NCBI GenBank assembly: GCA_030453005.1
Contig: JAKDLE010000283.1
Coordinates: forward strand, 1 to 5,094
DNA: 5,094 nt
Origin: Pseudonocardia sp.
Lineage (GTDB): Bacteria; Actinomycetota; Actinomycetes; Mycobacteriales; Pseudonocardiaceae
Direction of reading: 5' to 3'
Every line of letters begins with the position of its first letter. Within the stretch, counting starts at the first letter, position 1. Below, one piece after another: positions 1 to 5,094 of the stretch. A model generated the notes under the pieces. It was not told the origin of the DNA and did not search any database. It was given only the letters and a program-made list of their open reading frames with translations. A program made the position numbers and the translations under genes.

Positions 1-33
1 TCGGCAAACTCGCCCGGGGAATCGGCAAACTCG
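1..33. repeat. Tandem 12-bp element, 21-bp period (edge-truncated)
   Basis: The 12-mer TCGGCAAACTCG occurs at 1-12 and again, without mismatch, at 22-33; the 9 bp after each copy are not well conserved. The copies lie 21 bp apart, about two helical turns, so they would face the same side of the DNA. They sit just beyond the stop of the minus-strand crotonase-family gene, in the spacer before whatever lies to the left. Because the first copy begins at base 1, more copies may lie outside. A paired regulator site, an intergenic repeat array or chance are all possible. Confidence 0.5.
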
Positions 34-54
34 GCGGAGTCAGTCGCCCGTCGG

Positions 55-819
55 TCAGTGGAAGGCGGGCGGCCGCTTCTCGACGAACGCCGCCAGGCCC
101 TCCGCCGCCTCGGCCCCGGCCGCGCTCGCGGAGATCGCCTGCGCCTCCGCGTCGAGGTGGGCGTCCAGTGTGGCCGCCGGTGCGGCGGCCAGCAGCCGCT
201 TGATCCGGCCCAGCGCGACGGTCGGCCCCTGGGCCAGCCGGTGGGCCGTGTGCTCGGCCTCGGCGGCCACCTCGGCGTCGTCGACCACGGCGGTGAGGAT
301 CCCGGCGGCGTACGCCTCGTCGGCGCCCAGGACCCGGTCGGTGAGCAGGATCTCCCGCGCGCGCCCGGCCCCGACGATGCGCGGCAGGGTCCAGCTCATG
401 CCGCCGTCCGGGGAGAAGCCGATGCCCGGGTAGGCGGGCCGCAGCTGCGTGGAACGGCCGCCGACGGCGAGGTCGGTGGCGCACACGATGCTCATGCCCG
501 CGCCCGCCGCCCAGCCCGGCACCCCGGCGACGACCGGCACCGGGCACGCCACCAGCGCGCGGATCAGCCCGTGGAAACGCTCGGCGAGCTCCCGCACGTA
601 GGCACCCCGGTCCGCCGCGGCCGCGAAGGCGCGGACGTCGCCGCCGGTGCAGAAACTCGTGCCGTCCGACGTCAGCAGCACCGCGCCCGTGTCGGCCGGA
701 TCGAGCCCGGCCAGCACCGCGGGCACCTTCTCCAGGGCGTCGCCGTCGAGGGTGCCGTGGTGGCCCCGGGCGATGCGGCAGCGCAGCACCCGCCCGTCGT
801 GGCTGATCACGTCACTCAT
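55..819 (-). CDS. Enoyl-CoA hydratase/isomerase family protein
   Basis: This is a 254-residue cytoplasmic crotonase-fold protein of normal family length. The two oxyanion-hole segments that polarise the acyl-CoA thioester are visible: FCTGGD at residues 56-61 and GWAAGAG at 102-108. The two catalytic glutamates of classical enoyl-CoA hydratase (Glu144 and Glu164 in the rat enzyme) are absent by alignment: Ser110 and Tyr130 occupy those places. Instead the segment GIGFSPDGG (132-140) carries Asp138, matching the aspartate of PaaG-like isomerases, and continues into a W-x-LPR motif (143-147). An isomerase or another crotonase activity is therefore more likely than simple hydration; the substrate cannot be read. 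The ATG overlaps the fgd stop by 4 bp (ATGA), so the two genes are co-transcribed and probably translationally coupled. A good SD precedes this start. No frameshift or truncation is seen. Confidence 0.9.
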   Translation of the reverse strand: MSDVISHDGRVLRCRIARGHHGTLDGDALEKVPAVLAGLDPADTGAVLLTSDGTSFCTGGDVRAFAAAADRGAYVRELAERFHGLIRALVACPVPVVAGVPGWAAGAGMSIVCATDLAVGGRSTQLRPAYPGIGFSPDGGMSWTLPRIVGAGRAREILLTDRVLGADEAYAAGILTAVVDDAEVAAEAEHTAHRLAQGPTVALGRIKRLLAAAPAATLDAHLDAEAQAISASAAGAEAAEGLAAFVEKRPPAFH

Positions 820-1817
820 GACAGCTCCCGCAGCCTCGGCAGCAGGTCCTCGGCGAACTGCGTGAGGAAGCGCTCCTGGTCGTGGCCCGGGCCGTGGAAG
901 ACGAGGTGGTCGAAGCCCGCGTCGACGTAGGGCGTGATCTGGGCCAGTGCCTCCTCAGGGCTCGACGCCACGATCCAGCGCTTCGCGACCTGTTCGATCG
1001 GCAGCTCGTCGGCCAGGCGCTCCATCTCCACCGAGGAGTCGACGCTGTGCTTCTGCTCGGGGGTGAGCGAGAGCGGCGCCCAGAAGCGGGTGTTGTCCAG
1101 GGCCTTCTCGGGGTCGCGGTCGTAGGACAGCTTGATCTCGATCATCTTCTCGACGCCCGCCGGGTCGCGCTCCGCCGCGGCGGCACCCGCGGCGACGGCC
1201 GGGAGCAGCTTCTCGGTGTAGAGCTCCATGCCCTTGCCCGACGTGCAGATGAACCCGTCGCCTGCCCGGCCCGCGTACTTCGCCACCACCGGGCCACCCG
1301 CGGCGACGTACACCGGCACCGGCTGCTCCGGGCGGTCATAGACCACCGCGCCAGCCGTTCGATAGTACTCACCCTCGAACGTGACCTCTTCGTCCGAAGT
1401 CCACAAGAGTCGCATGAGCCGGACCGCCTCGCGCAGCCGGGCGAAGCGCTCGGAGAACTCGGGCCACTCGCGCCCGGACACGGCGATCTCGTTGAGCGCC
1501 TCCCCGGTGCCGACGCCCAGCATGATCCGCCCCGGGTAGAGCAGCCCCAGCGTGGCGAAGGTCTGGGCGAGCACCGCGGGGTTGTACCGGAAGGTGGGGG
1601 TGAGCACCGAGGTGCCGAGCTGGATGCGCGAGGTCCGCTCCCCCACGGCCGCGAGCCAGCTCAGCGCGAACGGCGCGTGCCCGCCCTCATGGCGCCACGG
1701 GAGGAAGTGGTCCGACACCGCCGCGCTGTCCAGGCCCATCTCCTCCGCCCGTACCGCGTACTCCACCAGGTCACGCGGCGCGAACTGCTCCGCCGACGCC
1801 TTGTAGCCGATCCGCAC
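816..1817 (-). CDS. fgd: F420-dependent glucose-6-phosphate dehydrogenase (Fgd)
   Basis: This 333-residue luciferase-like (LLM, TIM-barrel) enzyme oxidises glucose 6-phosphate to 6-phosphogluconolactone and reduces coenzyme F420 to F420H2, which feeds F420-dependent reductases in the cytoplasm. From memory it aligns almost without gaps with M. tuberculosis FGD1 (336 aa), offset by three residues. The catalytic and F420 residues are present: Asp36, His37 and Trp41 in SDHFLPW, and Glu106 in [10 protein letters not shown]. The sugar-phosphate residues are Thr192 and Lys195 in CTSGKG, Lys256 in EQKH and Arg280 in AKRW. This complete set separates it from generic LLM F420 oxidoreductases. The start is a GTG with GGGAG 5 nt upstream. 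It is the first gene of a two-gene operon, its stop overlapping the following crotonase gene, and is divergent from recQ. In M. tuberculosis fgd1 is instead next to pta-ackA, so this context differs. Confidence 0.95.
   Translation of the reverse strand: MRIGYKASAEQFAPRDLVEYAVRAEEMGLDSAAVSDHFLPWRHEGGHAPFALSWLAAVGERTSRIQLGTSVLTPTFRYNPAVLAQTFATLGLLYPGRIMLGVGTGEALNEIAVSGREWPEFSERFARLREAVRLMRLLWTSDEEVTFEGEYYRTAGAVVYDRPEQPVPVYVAAGGPVVAKYAGRAGDGFICTSGKGMELYTEKLLPAVAAGAAAAERDPAGVEKMIEIKLSYDRDPEKALDNTRFWAPLSLTPEQKHSVDSSVEMERLADELPIEQVAKRWIVASSPEEALAQITPYVDAGFDHLVFHGPGHDQERFLTQFAEDLLPRLRELS
825..829 (-). promoter_or_regulatory. Ribosome binding site of the crotonase-family gene
   Basis: On the minus strand GGGAG lies 5 nt before the ATG at 819-817, inside the last codons of fgd. 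It supports the chosen start and shows the gene can recruit ribosomes directly as well as by coupling. Confidence 0.6.
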
Positions 1818-1822
1818 GTGTT

Positions 1823-1827
1823 CTCCC
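1823..1827 (-). promoter_or_regulatory. Ribosome binding site of fgd
   Basis: On the minus strand GGGAG stands 5 nt before the GTG at 1817-1815. This fixes the GTG as the start and gives a protein beginning [11 protein letters not shown] after the initiator, as in known FGD proteins (which carry a few more N-terminal residues). Confidence 0.7.
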
Positions 1828-1879
1828 GACGTCGAGCCGACGGTGATCCGTCCCCCACCTTGCTACACGGCCGGGTTGT

Positions 1880-1893
1880 CCGTGGCGCCACGG
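1880..1893. promoter_or_regulatory. Perfect 14-bp palindrome in the fgd/recQ divergent region
   Basis: CCGTGGCGCCACGG is its own reverse complement and lies in the 106-bp gap between the divergent fgd and recQ starts. Its right half coincides with where a -35 element would fall for the recQ -10 box (17-bp spacing), so a dimeric protein bound here could control recQ, fgd or both. In DNA this GC-rich a palindrome of this length is not rare, so the placement is the main argument. Confidence 0.35.
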
Positions 1894-1910
1894 GGCCGAG
1901 ACCGGCCGCC

Positions 1911-1916
1911 TACGAT
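1911..1916 (+). promoter_or_regulatory. Candidate -10 box of recQ (leaderless transcript)
   Basis: TACGAT fits the actinobacterial TANNNT -10 pattern. It ends 7 nt before the recQ ATG at 1924, so transcription would start at or within a base of the start codon. The 7 nt between (CTCACCC) contain no Shine-Dalgarno sequence, as expected for a leaderless mRNA. No convincing -35 is seen. Confidence 0.5.
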
Positions 1917-1923
1917 CTCACCC

Positions 1924-3771
1924 ATGCTCCCCGCTGCCGCCCCCTGCGACGTCCTGCGCCGGGTCTTCGGCTACGAGGCCTTCCGCGGGCCGCAGCAGGA
2001 GGTGATCGAGCACGTCTGCGGTGGCGGCGACGCGCTGGTCCTCATGCCCACCGGGGGCGGCAAGTCGCTGTGCTACCAGGTCCCGGCGCTGGTCCGGGCG
2101 GGCACCGGGGTGGTCGTCTCGCCGTTGATCGCGCTGATGCAGGACCAGGTCGACGCCCTGCGCGCCCTCGGGGTGCGGGCCGGGTTCCTCAACTCCACGC
2201 AGGGCCCCGACGAGCGCCGCGCCACCGAGGCCGCGTTCCTGGGCGGGGAGCTGGATCTGCTCTACCTCGCGCCCGAGCGGCTGCGGGTGCCGTCCACGCT
2301 GTCGCTGCTGGGGCGGGGCGCGATATCGCTGTTCGCCATCGACGAGGCGCACTGCGTCGCGCAGTGGGGCCACGACTTCCGTCCCGACTACCTGGCGCTG
2401 TCCGGCCTGCACGAGCGCTGGCCCGACGTGCCCCGCATCGCGCTCACGGCCACCGCCACCGAGGCCACCCACACCGAGATCGCGCAGCGGCTCGGGCTCG
2501 TCGACGCGCTCCACGTCGTCGCGAGCTTCGATAGGCCCAACATCCAGTATCGGATCGCGCCGAAGAACGAGCCGCGCCGCCAGCTGCTGGACCTGCTGCG
2601 CACCGAGCACCCCGGCGACGCGGGCATCGTCTACTGCCTCTCGCGCAGGAGCGTCGAGCAGACCGCGGAGCATCTGACGGCGCAGGGGATCCTCGCCCTG
2701 CCCTACCACGCGGGGCTCGACGCGGCGGTCCGTGCACGGCACCAGTCGCGGTTCCTGCGCGAGGACGGCGTCGTCATGGTGGCGACGATCGCGTTCGGCA
2801 TGGGCATCGACAAGCCCGACGTCCGGTTCGTCGCCCATCTCGACCTGCCCAAGTCCGTCGAGGGCTACTACCAGGAGACGGGCCGCGCCGGGCGCGACGG
2901 CCTGCCGTCCACCGCGTGGCTGGCCTACGGCCTGGCCGACGTGGTGCAGCAGCGCAAGATGATCGACGAGTCCGACGGCGACCGCGCCCACAAGCAGAGT
3001 CTGAGCCGCAACCTCGACGCGATGCTGGCCCTGTGCGAGACCGTCGAGTGCCGCCGGGTGCGGTTGCTGGACTACTTCGGCCAGGAGTCGGGCGCGTGCG
3101 GCAACTGCGACACCTGCCTGAGGCCGCCGGAGTCCTGGGACGGCACCGTCGCCGCGCAGAAGGTGCTCTCCACGGTGTTCCGGCTCGACCGGGAGCGGCG
3201 CCAGCGCTTCGGCGCCGGGCAGATCATCGACATCCTGCTCGGGCGGCGCACCGCGAAGGTCGAGCAGTTCGACCACCACTCGCTGACCGTGTTCGGCGTC
3301 GGCACCGACCTCGCCGAGGGCGAGTGGCGCGCGGTGGTCCGCCAGCTCCTCGCCCAGGGCCTGCTGGCCGTCGACGCCCGGCACCAGACCTTCGCGCTCA
3401 CCGACACCAGCTCGGAGGTCCTGCGCGGGGAGCGCCCGGTGCGGATGCGCCGCGACCCGGTCAAGCCGACCCGCACGCGGTCCCGCGCGGCCCGCGGCGG
3501 CGCACCGGCCGTGGAGCTCGCGCCCGAGGCCGCCCCGGTGTTCGAGCGCCTGCGCTCCTGGCGGGGGGCCACGGCCAAGGAGCAGGGCGTGCCCGCCTAC
3601 GTGATCTTCCACGACGCCACGCTGCGCGAGATCGCCACCCGCTCCCCCGCCACCCTCGACGAGCTGGGCGCGATCAGCGGAATCGGGGAGAACAAGCTCG
3701 CGAAGTACGGGCAGGGTGTTCTGGACACCCTTGACCCGCCATCCATCATAGGTCAAAATTCTGACCTATGA
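1924..3771 (+). CDS. recQ: ATP-dependent DNA helicase RecQ
   Basis: This 615-residue protein matches the E. coli RecQ architecture (609 aa) from end to end. RecQ is a 3'-5' superfamily 2 helicase that acts in recombinational repair, fork processing and suppression of illegitimate recombination. Visible parts are motif 0 (F20, R21, Q24), Walker A TGGGKS 43-48, motif Ia around SPLIALMQDQ 66-75, DEAH 140-143 running into the aromatic-rich loop HCVAQWGHDFRPDY 143-156, motif III LTATAT 174-179, FDRPNI 202-207, motif V AFGMGIDKP 290-298 and motif VI QETGRAGRDG 317-326. The zinc site is Cys376, Cys392, Cys395 and Cys398. An RQC winged-helix region (about 405-510), a basic linker and an HRDC domain (about 537-603) follow. 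The ATG at 1924 is preferred over an in-frame GTG at 1843 because it begins at the usual RecQ N-terminus and sits just after the -10 box. The last codons double as the operator of the next genes, so the tail after residue 603 may be acquired. The stop overlaps the antitoxin start (ATGA). Confidence 0.97.
   Translation: MLPAAAPCDVLRRVFGYEAFRGPQQEVIEHVCGGGDALVLMPTGGGKSLCYQVPALVRAGTGVVVSPLIALMQDQVDALRALGVRAGFLNSTQGPDERRATEAAFLGGELDLLYLAPERLRVPSTLSLLGRGAISLFAIDEAHCVAQWGHDFRPDYLALSGLHERWPDVPRIALTATATEATHTEIAQRLGLVDALHVVASFDRPNIQYRIAPKNEPRRQLLDLLRTEHPGDAGIVYCLSRRSVEQTAEHLTAQGILALPYHAGLDAAVRARHQSRFLREDGVVMVATIAFGMGIDKPDVRFVAHLDLPKSVEGYYQETGRAGRDGLPSTAWLAYGLADVVQQRKMIDESDGDRAHKQSLSRNLDAMLALCETVECRRVRLLDYFGQESGACGNCDTCLRPPESWDGTVAAQKVLSTVFRLDRERRQRFGAGQIIDILLGRRTAKVEQFDHHSLTVFGVGTDLAEGEWRAVVRQLLAQGLLAVDARHQTFALTDTSSEVLRGERPVRMRRDPVKPTRTRSRAARGGAPAVELAPEAAPVFERLRSWRGATAKEQGVPAYVIFHDATLREIATRSPATLDELGAISGIGENKLAKYGQGVLDTLDPPSIIGQNSDL
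3731..3759 (+). promoter_or_regulatory. Candidate promoter of the toxin-antitoxin module
   Basis: TTGACC (3731-3736) matches the -35 consensus at five of six positions and is followed after 17 bp by CAAAAT (3754-3759), a four-of-six -10 match. Predicted initiation falls at about the antitoxin ATG (3768), and no Shine-Dalgarno precedes that ATG, so the transcript would be leaderless or nearly so. The -10 lies inside the operator palindrome, consistent with repression by the module's own products. Confidence 0.45.
3746..3771. promoter_or_regulatory. 26-bp operator-like palindrome over the antitoxin start
   Basis: The arms TCATAGGTCA (3746-3755) and TGACCTATGA (3762-3771) are exact reverse complements around the 6-bp centre AAATTC. 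Counting the centre, 12 of 13 base pairs are symmetric. The site is AT-rich against a very GC-rich background, covers the candidate -10 box and includes the antitoxin ATG and the recQ stop. Phd/YefM-type antitoxins are known to bind palindromes at their own promoters, so this is most simply the autoregulatory operator. Binding here is inference. Confidence 0.7.
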
Positions 3772-4019
3772 GCGAGACGCTGCCCTTCTCCGAAGCGAAG
3801 GCACACCTGTCCGATCTCGCCGACCGGGTGGAACGTCATCACGAGCAGATCCTCGTGACCCGCAACGGCCGGGCGTCGTTCGTGCTGGTCAGCCCCGATG
3901 TGCTGGAGTCGCTGGAGGAGACGGTCGCTGTGCTCGGCGACCCGGAGCTGACCGAGTCGATCCGCCGGTCCCGCGTAGACGCCGCAGAGGGCAGAACCGC
4001 AGCACTTGAGCGGGACTGA
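3768..4019 (+). CDS. relB: Type II antitoxin, Phd/YefM family (RelB-like)
   Basis: This 83-residue protein resembles M. tuberculosis RelB, a Phd/YefM-fold antitoxin. Its N-terminal part has the family pattern: LPFSEAKAHLSDLADRVE (5-22), then ILVTRNGRASFVLVSPD (28-44), a beta-rich dimerisation and DNA-binding domain. Residues from about 46 onward are acidic and helical and would wrap the toxin. It should neutralise the product of the next gene and, with it, repress the shared promoter at the 26-bp palindrome. The ATG overlaps the recQ stop by 4 bp and lacks an SD, so translation is either leaderless from its own promoter or coupled to recQ. Its stop lies 14 bp inside the toxin gene. It appears intact. 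The family is secure; the relB name follows the mycobacterial usage and is less so. Confidence 0.85.
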   Translation: MSETLPFSEAKAHLSDLADRVERHHEQILVTRNGRASFVLVSPDVLESLEETVAVLGDPELTESIRRSRVDAAEGRTAALERD

Positions 4020-4263
4020 GCCCTACCAGATCCGGATCACCGCGGAAGGGGGCCGGCATCTGGGGAGGCTTCCCGACACGATTCGCTCGGCCGTCCTCGC
4101 GTTCGCTCACGAGGCGCTCGCACACGGGCCGCGGCGCGTCGGAAAGCAGTTGACGAACGAGCTCGCCGGTCTGTGGTCCGCTCGCCGTGCCGACTACCGG
4201 GTGATCTACGAGATCGACGACGACACGCGGGTCGTGCTGATCCACCGCGCCGCTCACCGATGA
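4006..4263 (+). CDS. relE: RelE/ParE-family toxin, C-terminally truncated
   Basis: This 85-residue frame encodes a RelE-fold toxin, a family whose RelE members cleave mRNA on the ribosome. Its core, GKQL (46-49) through GLWSARRADYRVIYEID (55-71), closely resembles M. tuberculosis RelE (GKPL through GLHSARRGDYRVVYAID). The protein stops at RAAHR, in the middle of the usual C-terminal HR-x-DVYR motif. Immediately after the TGA the same frame reads DVYRAP and then a second TGA at 4282-4284, so the original protein was probably 92 residues. The lost tyrosine corresponds to the C-terminal tyrosine implicated in catalysis in RelE/YoeB enzymes, so activity may be weak or absent. The only usable start is TTG at 4006, since a stop lies in frame at 3976-3978; the nearest purine-rich SD-like run (GAGGG, 3986-3990) is far upstream. 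Expression therefore probably depends on coupling with the antitoxin, overlapping by 14 bp. Confidence 0.8.
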   Translation: MSGTEPYQIRITAEGGRHLGRLPDTIRSAVLAFAHEALAHGPRRVGKQLTNELAGLWSARRADYRVIYEIDDDTRVVLIHRAAHR

Positions 4264-4284
4264 GACGTGTACCGCGCACCGTGA
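4261..4284 (+). other. Interrupted toxin tail: TGA then in-frame DVYRAP and TGA
   Basis: TGA at 4261-4263 is followed in the toxin frame by GAC GTG TAC CGC GCA CCG TGA. The six sense codons reproduce the end of the HR-x-DVYR motif common at RelE-family C-termini; M. tuberculosis RelE has RRSASYR at the same spacing. A single base change at the TGA (for example from CGA, TCA or GGA) would restore the full motif. It is read here as a nonsense mutation or, less likely, a sequencing error. Confidence 0.65.
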
Positions 4285-4296
4285 GAGCGGCGGTAC
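4269..4296. terminator. Weak hairpin between convergent genes
   Basis: GTACCGC (4269-4275) pairs exactly with GCGGTAC (4290-4296) around a 14-nt loop, in the 61-bp spacer between the toxin gene and the convergent DUF488 gene. There is no T-run on either strand and the loop is long, so it is at best a weak bidirectional terminator. The left arm also contains the lost toxin codons. Nothing else stands out in the spacer. Confidence 0.2.
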
Positions 4297-4324
4297 CGGT
4301 CCGGGGCACGATCAGCGACGTCGC

Positions 4325-4861
4325 CTACTCCTGCGGCAGCCTCGCCTGACCGCTGTCGTAGACCAGCAGGCCGTCCTCGCGCAGGCGCACCCCGTCGGTG
4401 GGCCGGTGCTCGGGGCACCGTCCGTCGGGCATCACGTGCCGCACCTCCACCCCGCGGGCGAGCACGGCCGCGTCGGCGATCAGCCGGCGGTGGCAGCGCC
4501 ACCACACCGACTCCGAGCACATCACGGCCGTCGGTACGGTCGCCGCGAGCAGCTCGTCGAGCGCCGCCTGGAACTCCGGCGTGCGCATGTGGTCCGCGTA
4601 GCCCGCGAACGACCGGTTGCGCAGCGCGGTGTCCGGGGAACCGGGCGGATCCCGCCGCCACCCGCCCAGCCGCGCCTCCCAGCGGTAGTCGACGCCGTGC
4701 TCGGGCAGCCAGCGGGCCATCGCCTCCCGCATGACGTCGGGGTTGCGGCGGCTGCCGGGCGCGGTCCGCACGTCCACCAGCGCCGCGACGCCCGCGCCGC
4801 GCAGGAGCTCGACCAGCGCCTCGGCGTCCGCGGTGCCGTGGCCGATCGTGAACAGCGTCAT
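4325..4861 (-). CDS. DUF488 family protein
   Basis: This 178-residue soluble protein belongs to DUF488, a family of unknown biochemical role. The diagnostic segments are TIGHG at residues 5-9, LVDVRTAPGSRR at 28-39 and YADHM at 88-92. The cysteine-rich signature is MCSE (114-117) followed by WWRCHRRLIAD (120-130), so Cys115, Glu117, Cys123 and His124 are the likely functional or metal-binding residues. The ATG at 4861 is chosen over an in-frame ATG at 4876 because it gives the usual short N-terminus before TIGH, forms an ATGA overlap with the stop of the upstream helicase gene, and has GGAG 9 nt upstream that the earlier ATG would partly occupy. It is the downstream gene of a coupled pair with the HelD-like helicase, which suggests a nucleic-acid-linked role, by context only. 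It converges on the toxin-antitoxin module. Confidence 0.88.
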   Translation of the reverse strand: MTLFTIGHGTADAEALVELLRGAGVAALVDVRTAPGSRRNPDVMREAMARWLPEHGVDYRWEARLGGWRRDPPGSPDTALRNRSFAGYADHMRTPEFQAALDELLAATVPTAVMCSESVWWRCHRRLIADAAVLARGVEVRHVMPDGRCPEHRPTDGVRLREDGLLVYDSGQARLPQE

Positions 4862-5094
4862 TGGACCGGGCTCCATCGTTCAGGTGCGGGGCCGATCAGC
4901 CGTGGGGTCAGCCGGTGCAGCATCGCAGGCAGCTCCCGCGCGTGGACGACCGCGAGACGCTGGGTGGCCCGGGTGAGCGCGACGTAGAGATCGTTCGCGC
5001 CGCGCGGGGACTCGGCCAGCACCTCGGCAGGCTCGACCAGCACGACGGCGTCGAACTCCAGGCCCTTGGCCGAGGCGATCGGGATCACGACCAC
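4858..5094 (-). CDS. UvrD/HelD-like superfamily 1 helicase, C-terminal fragment
   Basis: Only the last 78 residues are inside the window; the frame is open through the right edge, and the GTG at the edge is an internal valine codon, not a start. The fragment begins in helicase motif V, VVIPIASAKGLEFDAVVL, and continues to motif VI, NDLYVALTRATQRLAVVH, the hallmarks of UvrD/Rep superfamily 1 motors. KGLEFDAVVLVEP followed by a short ALTRATQRL segment and an early stop is typical of actinobacterial HelD-type proteins, which bind RNA polymerase and recycle stalled complexes rather than unwinding DNA. With the N-terminal part unseen, HelD is preferred but UvrD-like helicases are not excluded. Its stop overlaps the DUF488 start (ATGA). 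Confidence 0.85.
   Translation of the reverse strand: MVVIPIASAKGLEFDAVVLVEPAEVLAESPRGANDLYVALTRATQRLAVVHARELPAMLHRLTPRLIGPAPERWSPVQ
4871..4874 (-). promoter_or_regulatory. Ribosome binding site of the DUF488 gene
   Basis: On the minus strand GGAG lies 9 nt before the ATG at 4861-4859 and within the last codons of the helicase gene. It decides between the two in-frame ATG codons in favour of the downstream one. Confidence 0.5.

Noticed and set aside
58..930. 290-codon open frame antisense to the crotonase-family gene, open from base 1
   Set aside because: The translation is Arg/Gly-rich without recognisable motifs and the opposite strand holds a clear crotonase-fold protein. The SANS-like repeat it encodes at the very start is explained by the 21-bp DNA repeat.
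1374..1392. TCGAAC half-site resembling an actinobacterial LexA box
   Set aside because: Only one half matches; the second half GTTCGA is missing and the site is within the fgd coding sequence.
1894..1907. Short GGCCG/CGGCC inverted repeat before recQ
   Set aside because: A 5-bp stem with a 4-nt loop is common by chance in DNA this GC-rich and lies between the -35 and -10 positions without a T-run.
1843..1923. Upstream in-frame GTG start for recQ
   Set aside because: It would add 27 residues not typical of RecQ and begins upstream of the -10 box at 1911-1916; the ATG at 1924 matches the family N-terminus.
882..2534. 550-codon plus-strand open frame across fgd and into recQ
   Set aside because: It runs antisense through fgd and out of frame through recQ, with Arg-rich low-complexity translation. 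It is a GC-skew shadow.
2916..3734. 272-codon alternative frame over the 3' half of recQ
   Set aside because: Out-of-frame Arg/Pro-rich shadow; the zinc, RQC and HRDC regions of recQ occupy the same DNA.
1918..3756. 612-codon open frame antisense to recQ
   Set aside because: It mirrors recQ codon structure in GC-rich DNA, has low-complexity Arg/Ala/Gly/Val-rich composition and shows no family motif, while recQ is intact on the other strand.
4862..4876. Upstream in-frame ATG for the DUF488 gene
   Set aside because: The extra MEPGP is not typical, and the codon overlaps the SD (GGAG, 4871-4874) of the better-placed ATG at 4861.

Overview
The window is very GC-rich, uses GTG and TTG starts, and is densely packed. 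Every genic junction but one is a 4-bp ATGA stop/start overlap; the toxin-antitoxin pair overlaps by 14 bp. It carries a near-textbook F420-dependent glucose-6-phosphate dehydrogenase, a family restricted mainly to F420-making Actinomycetota. Together with Mycobacterium-like RelBE proteins and leaderless-looking promoters, this points to an actinomycete, plausibly a pseudonocardial or mycobacterial relative. The genus is inference.

Layout. (1) Positions 1-54: a short spacer with two copies of a 12-bp element on a 21-bp period, cut by the window edge. (2) 55-1817, minus strand: a two-gene operon, fgd followed by an enoyl-CoA hydratase/isomerase family gene with non-canonical active-site residues. 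(3) 1818-1923: a divergent control region with an SD for fgd, a perfect 14-bp palindrome and a TANNNT -10 box placed so that recQ would be leaderless. (4) 1924-3771, plus strand: a complete RecQ helicase with helicase, zinc, RQC and HRDC regions. (5) 3768-4263, plus strand: a RelBE-type toxin-antitoxin module starting inside the recQ stop codon. Its 26-bp operator palindrome is embedded in the last codons of recQ. The toxin frame is cut by a TGA exactly inside its conserved C-terminal motif; the lost residues DVYRAP are still readable in frame afterwards. (6) 4264-4324: a short convergent spacer with a weak hairpin. (7) 4325-5094, minus strand: a DUF488 gene translationally coupled to the 3' end of a UvrD/HelD-like superfamily 1 helicase that runs off the right edge.

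How they fit together. fgd supplies reduced F420 from glucose 6-phosphate; the co-transcribed crotonase-fold enzyme probably acts on an acyl-CoA, but no pathway can be read from the window. RecQ and the HelD-like protein are nucleic-acid motors and need not be functionally linked. The toxin-antitoxin module looks like an insertion that replaced or extended the end of recQ and now sits between the convergent units. The best candidates for follow-up are the interrupted toxin, the palindrome spanning the recQ stop and antitoxin start, and the edge repeat.
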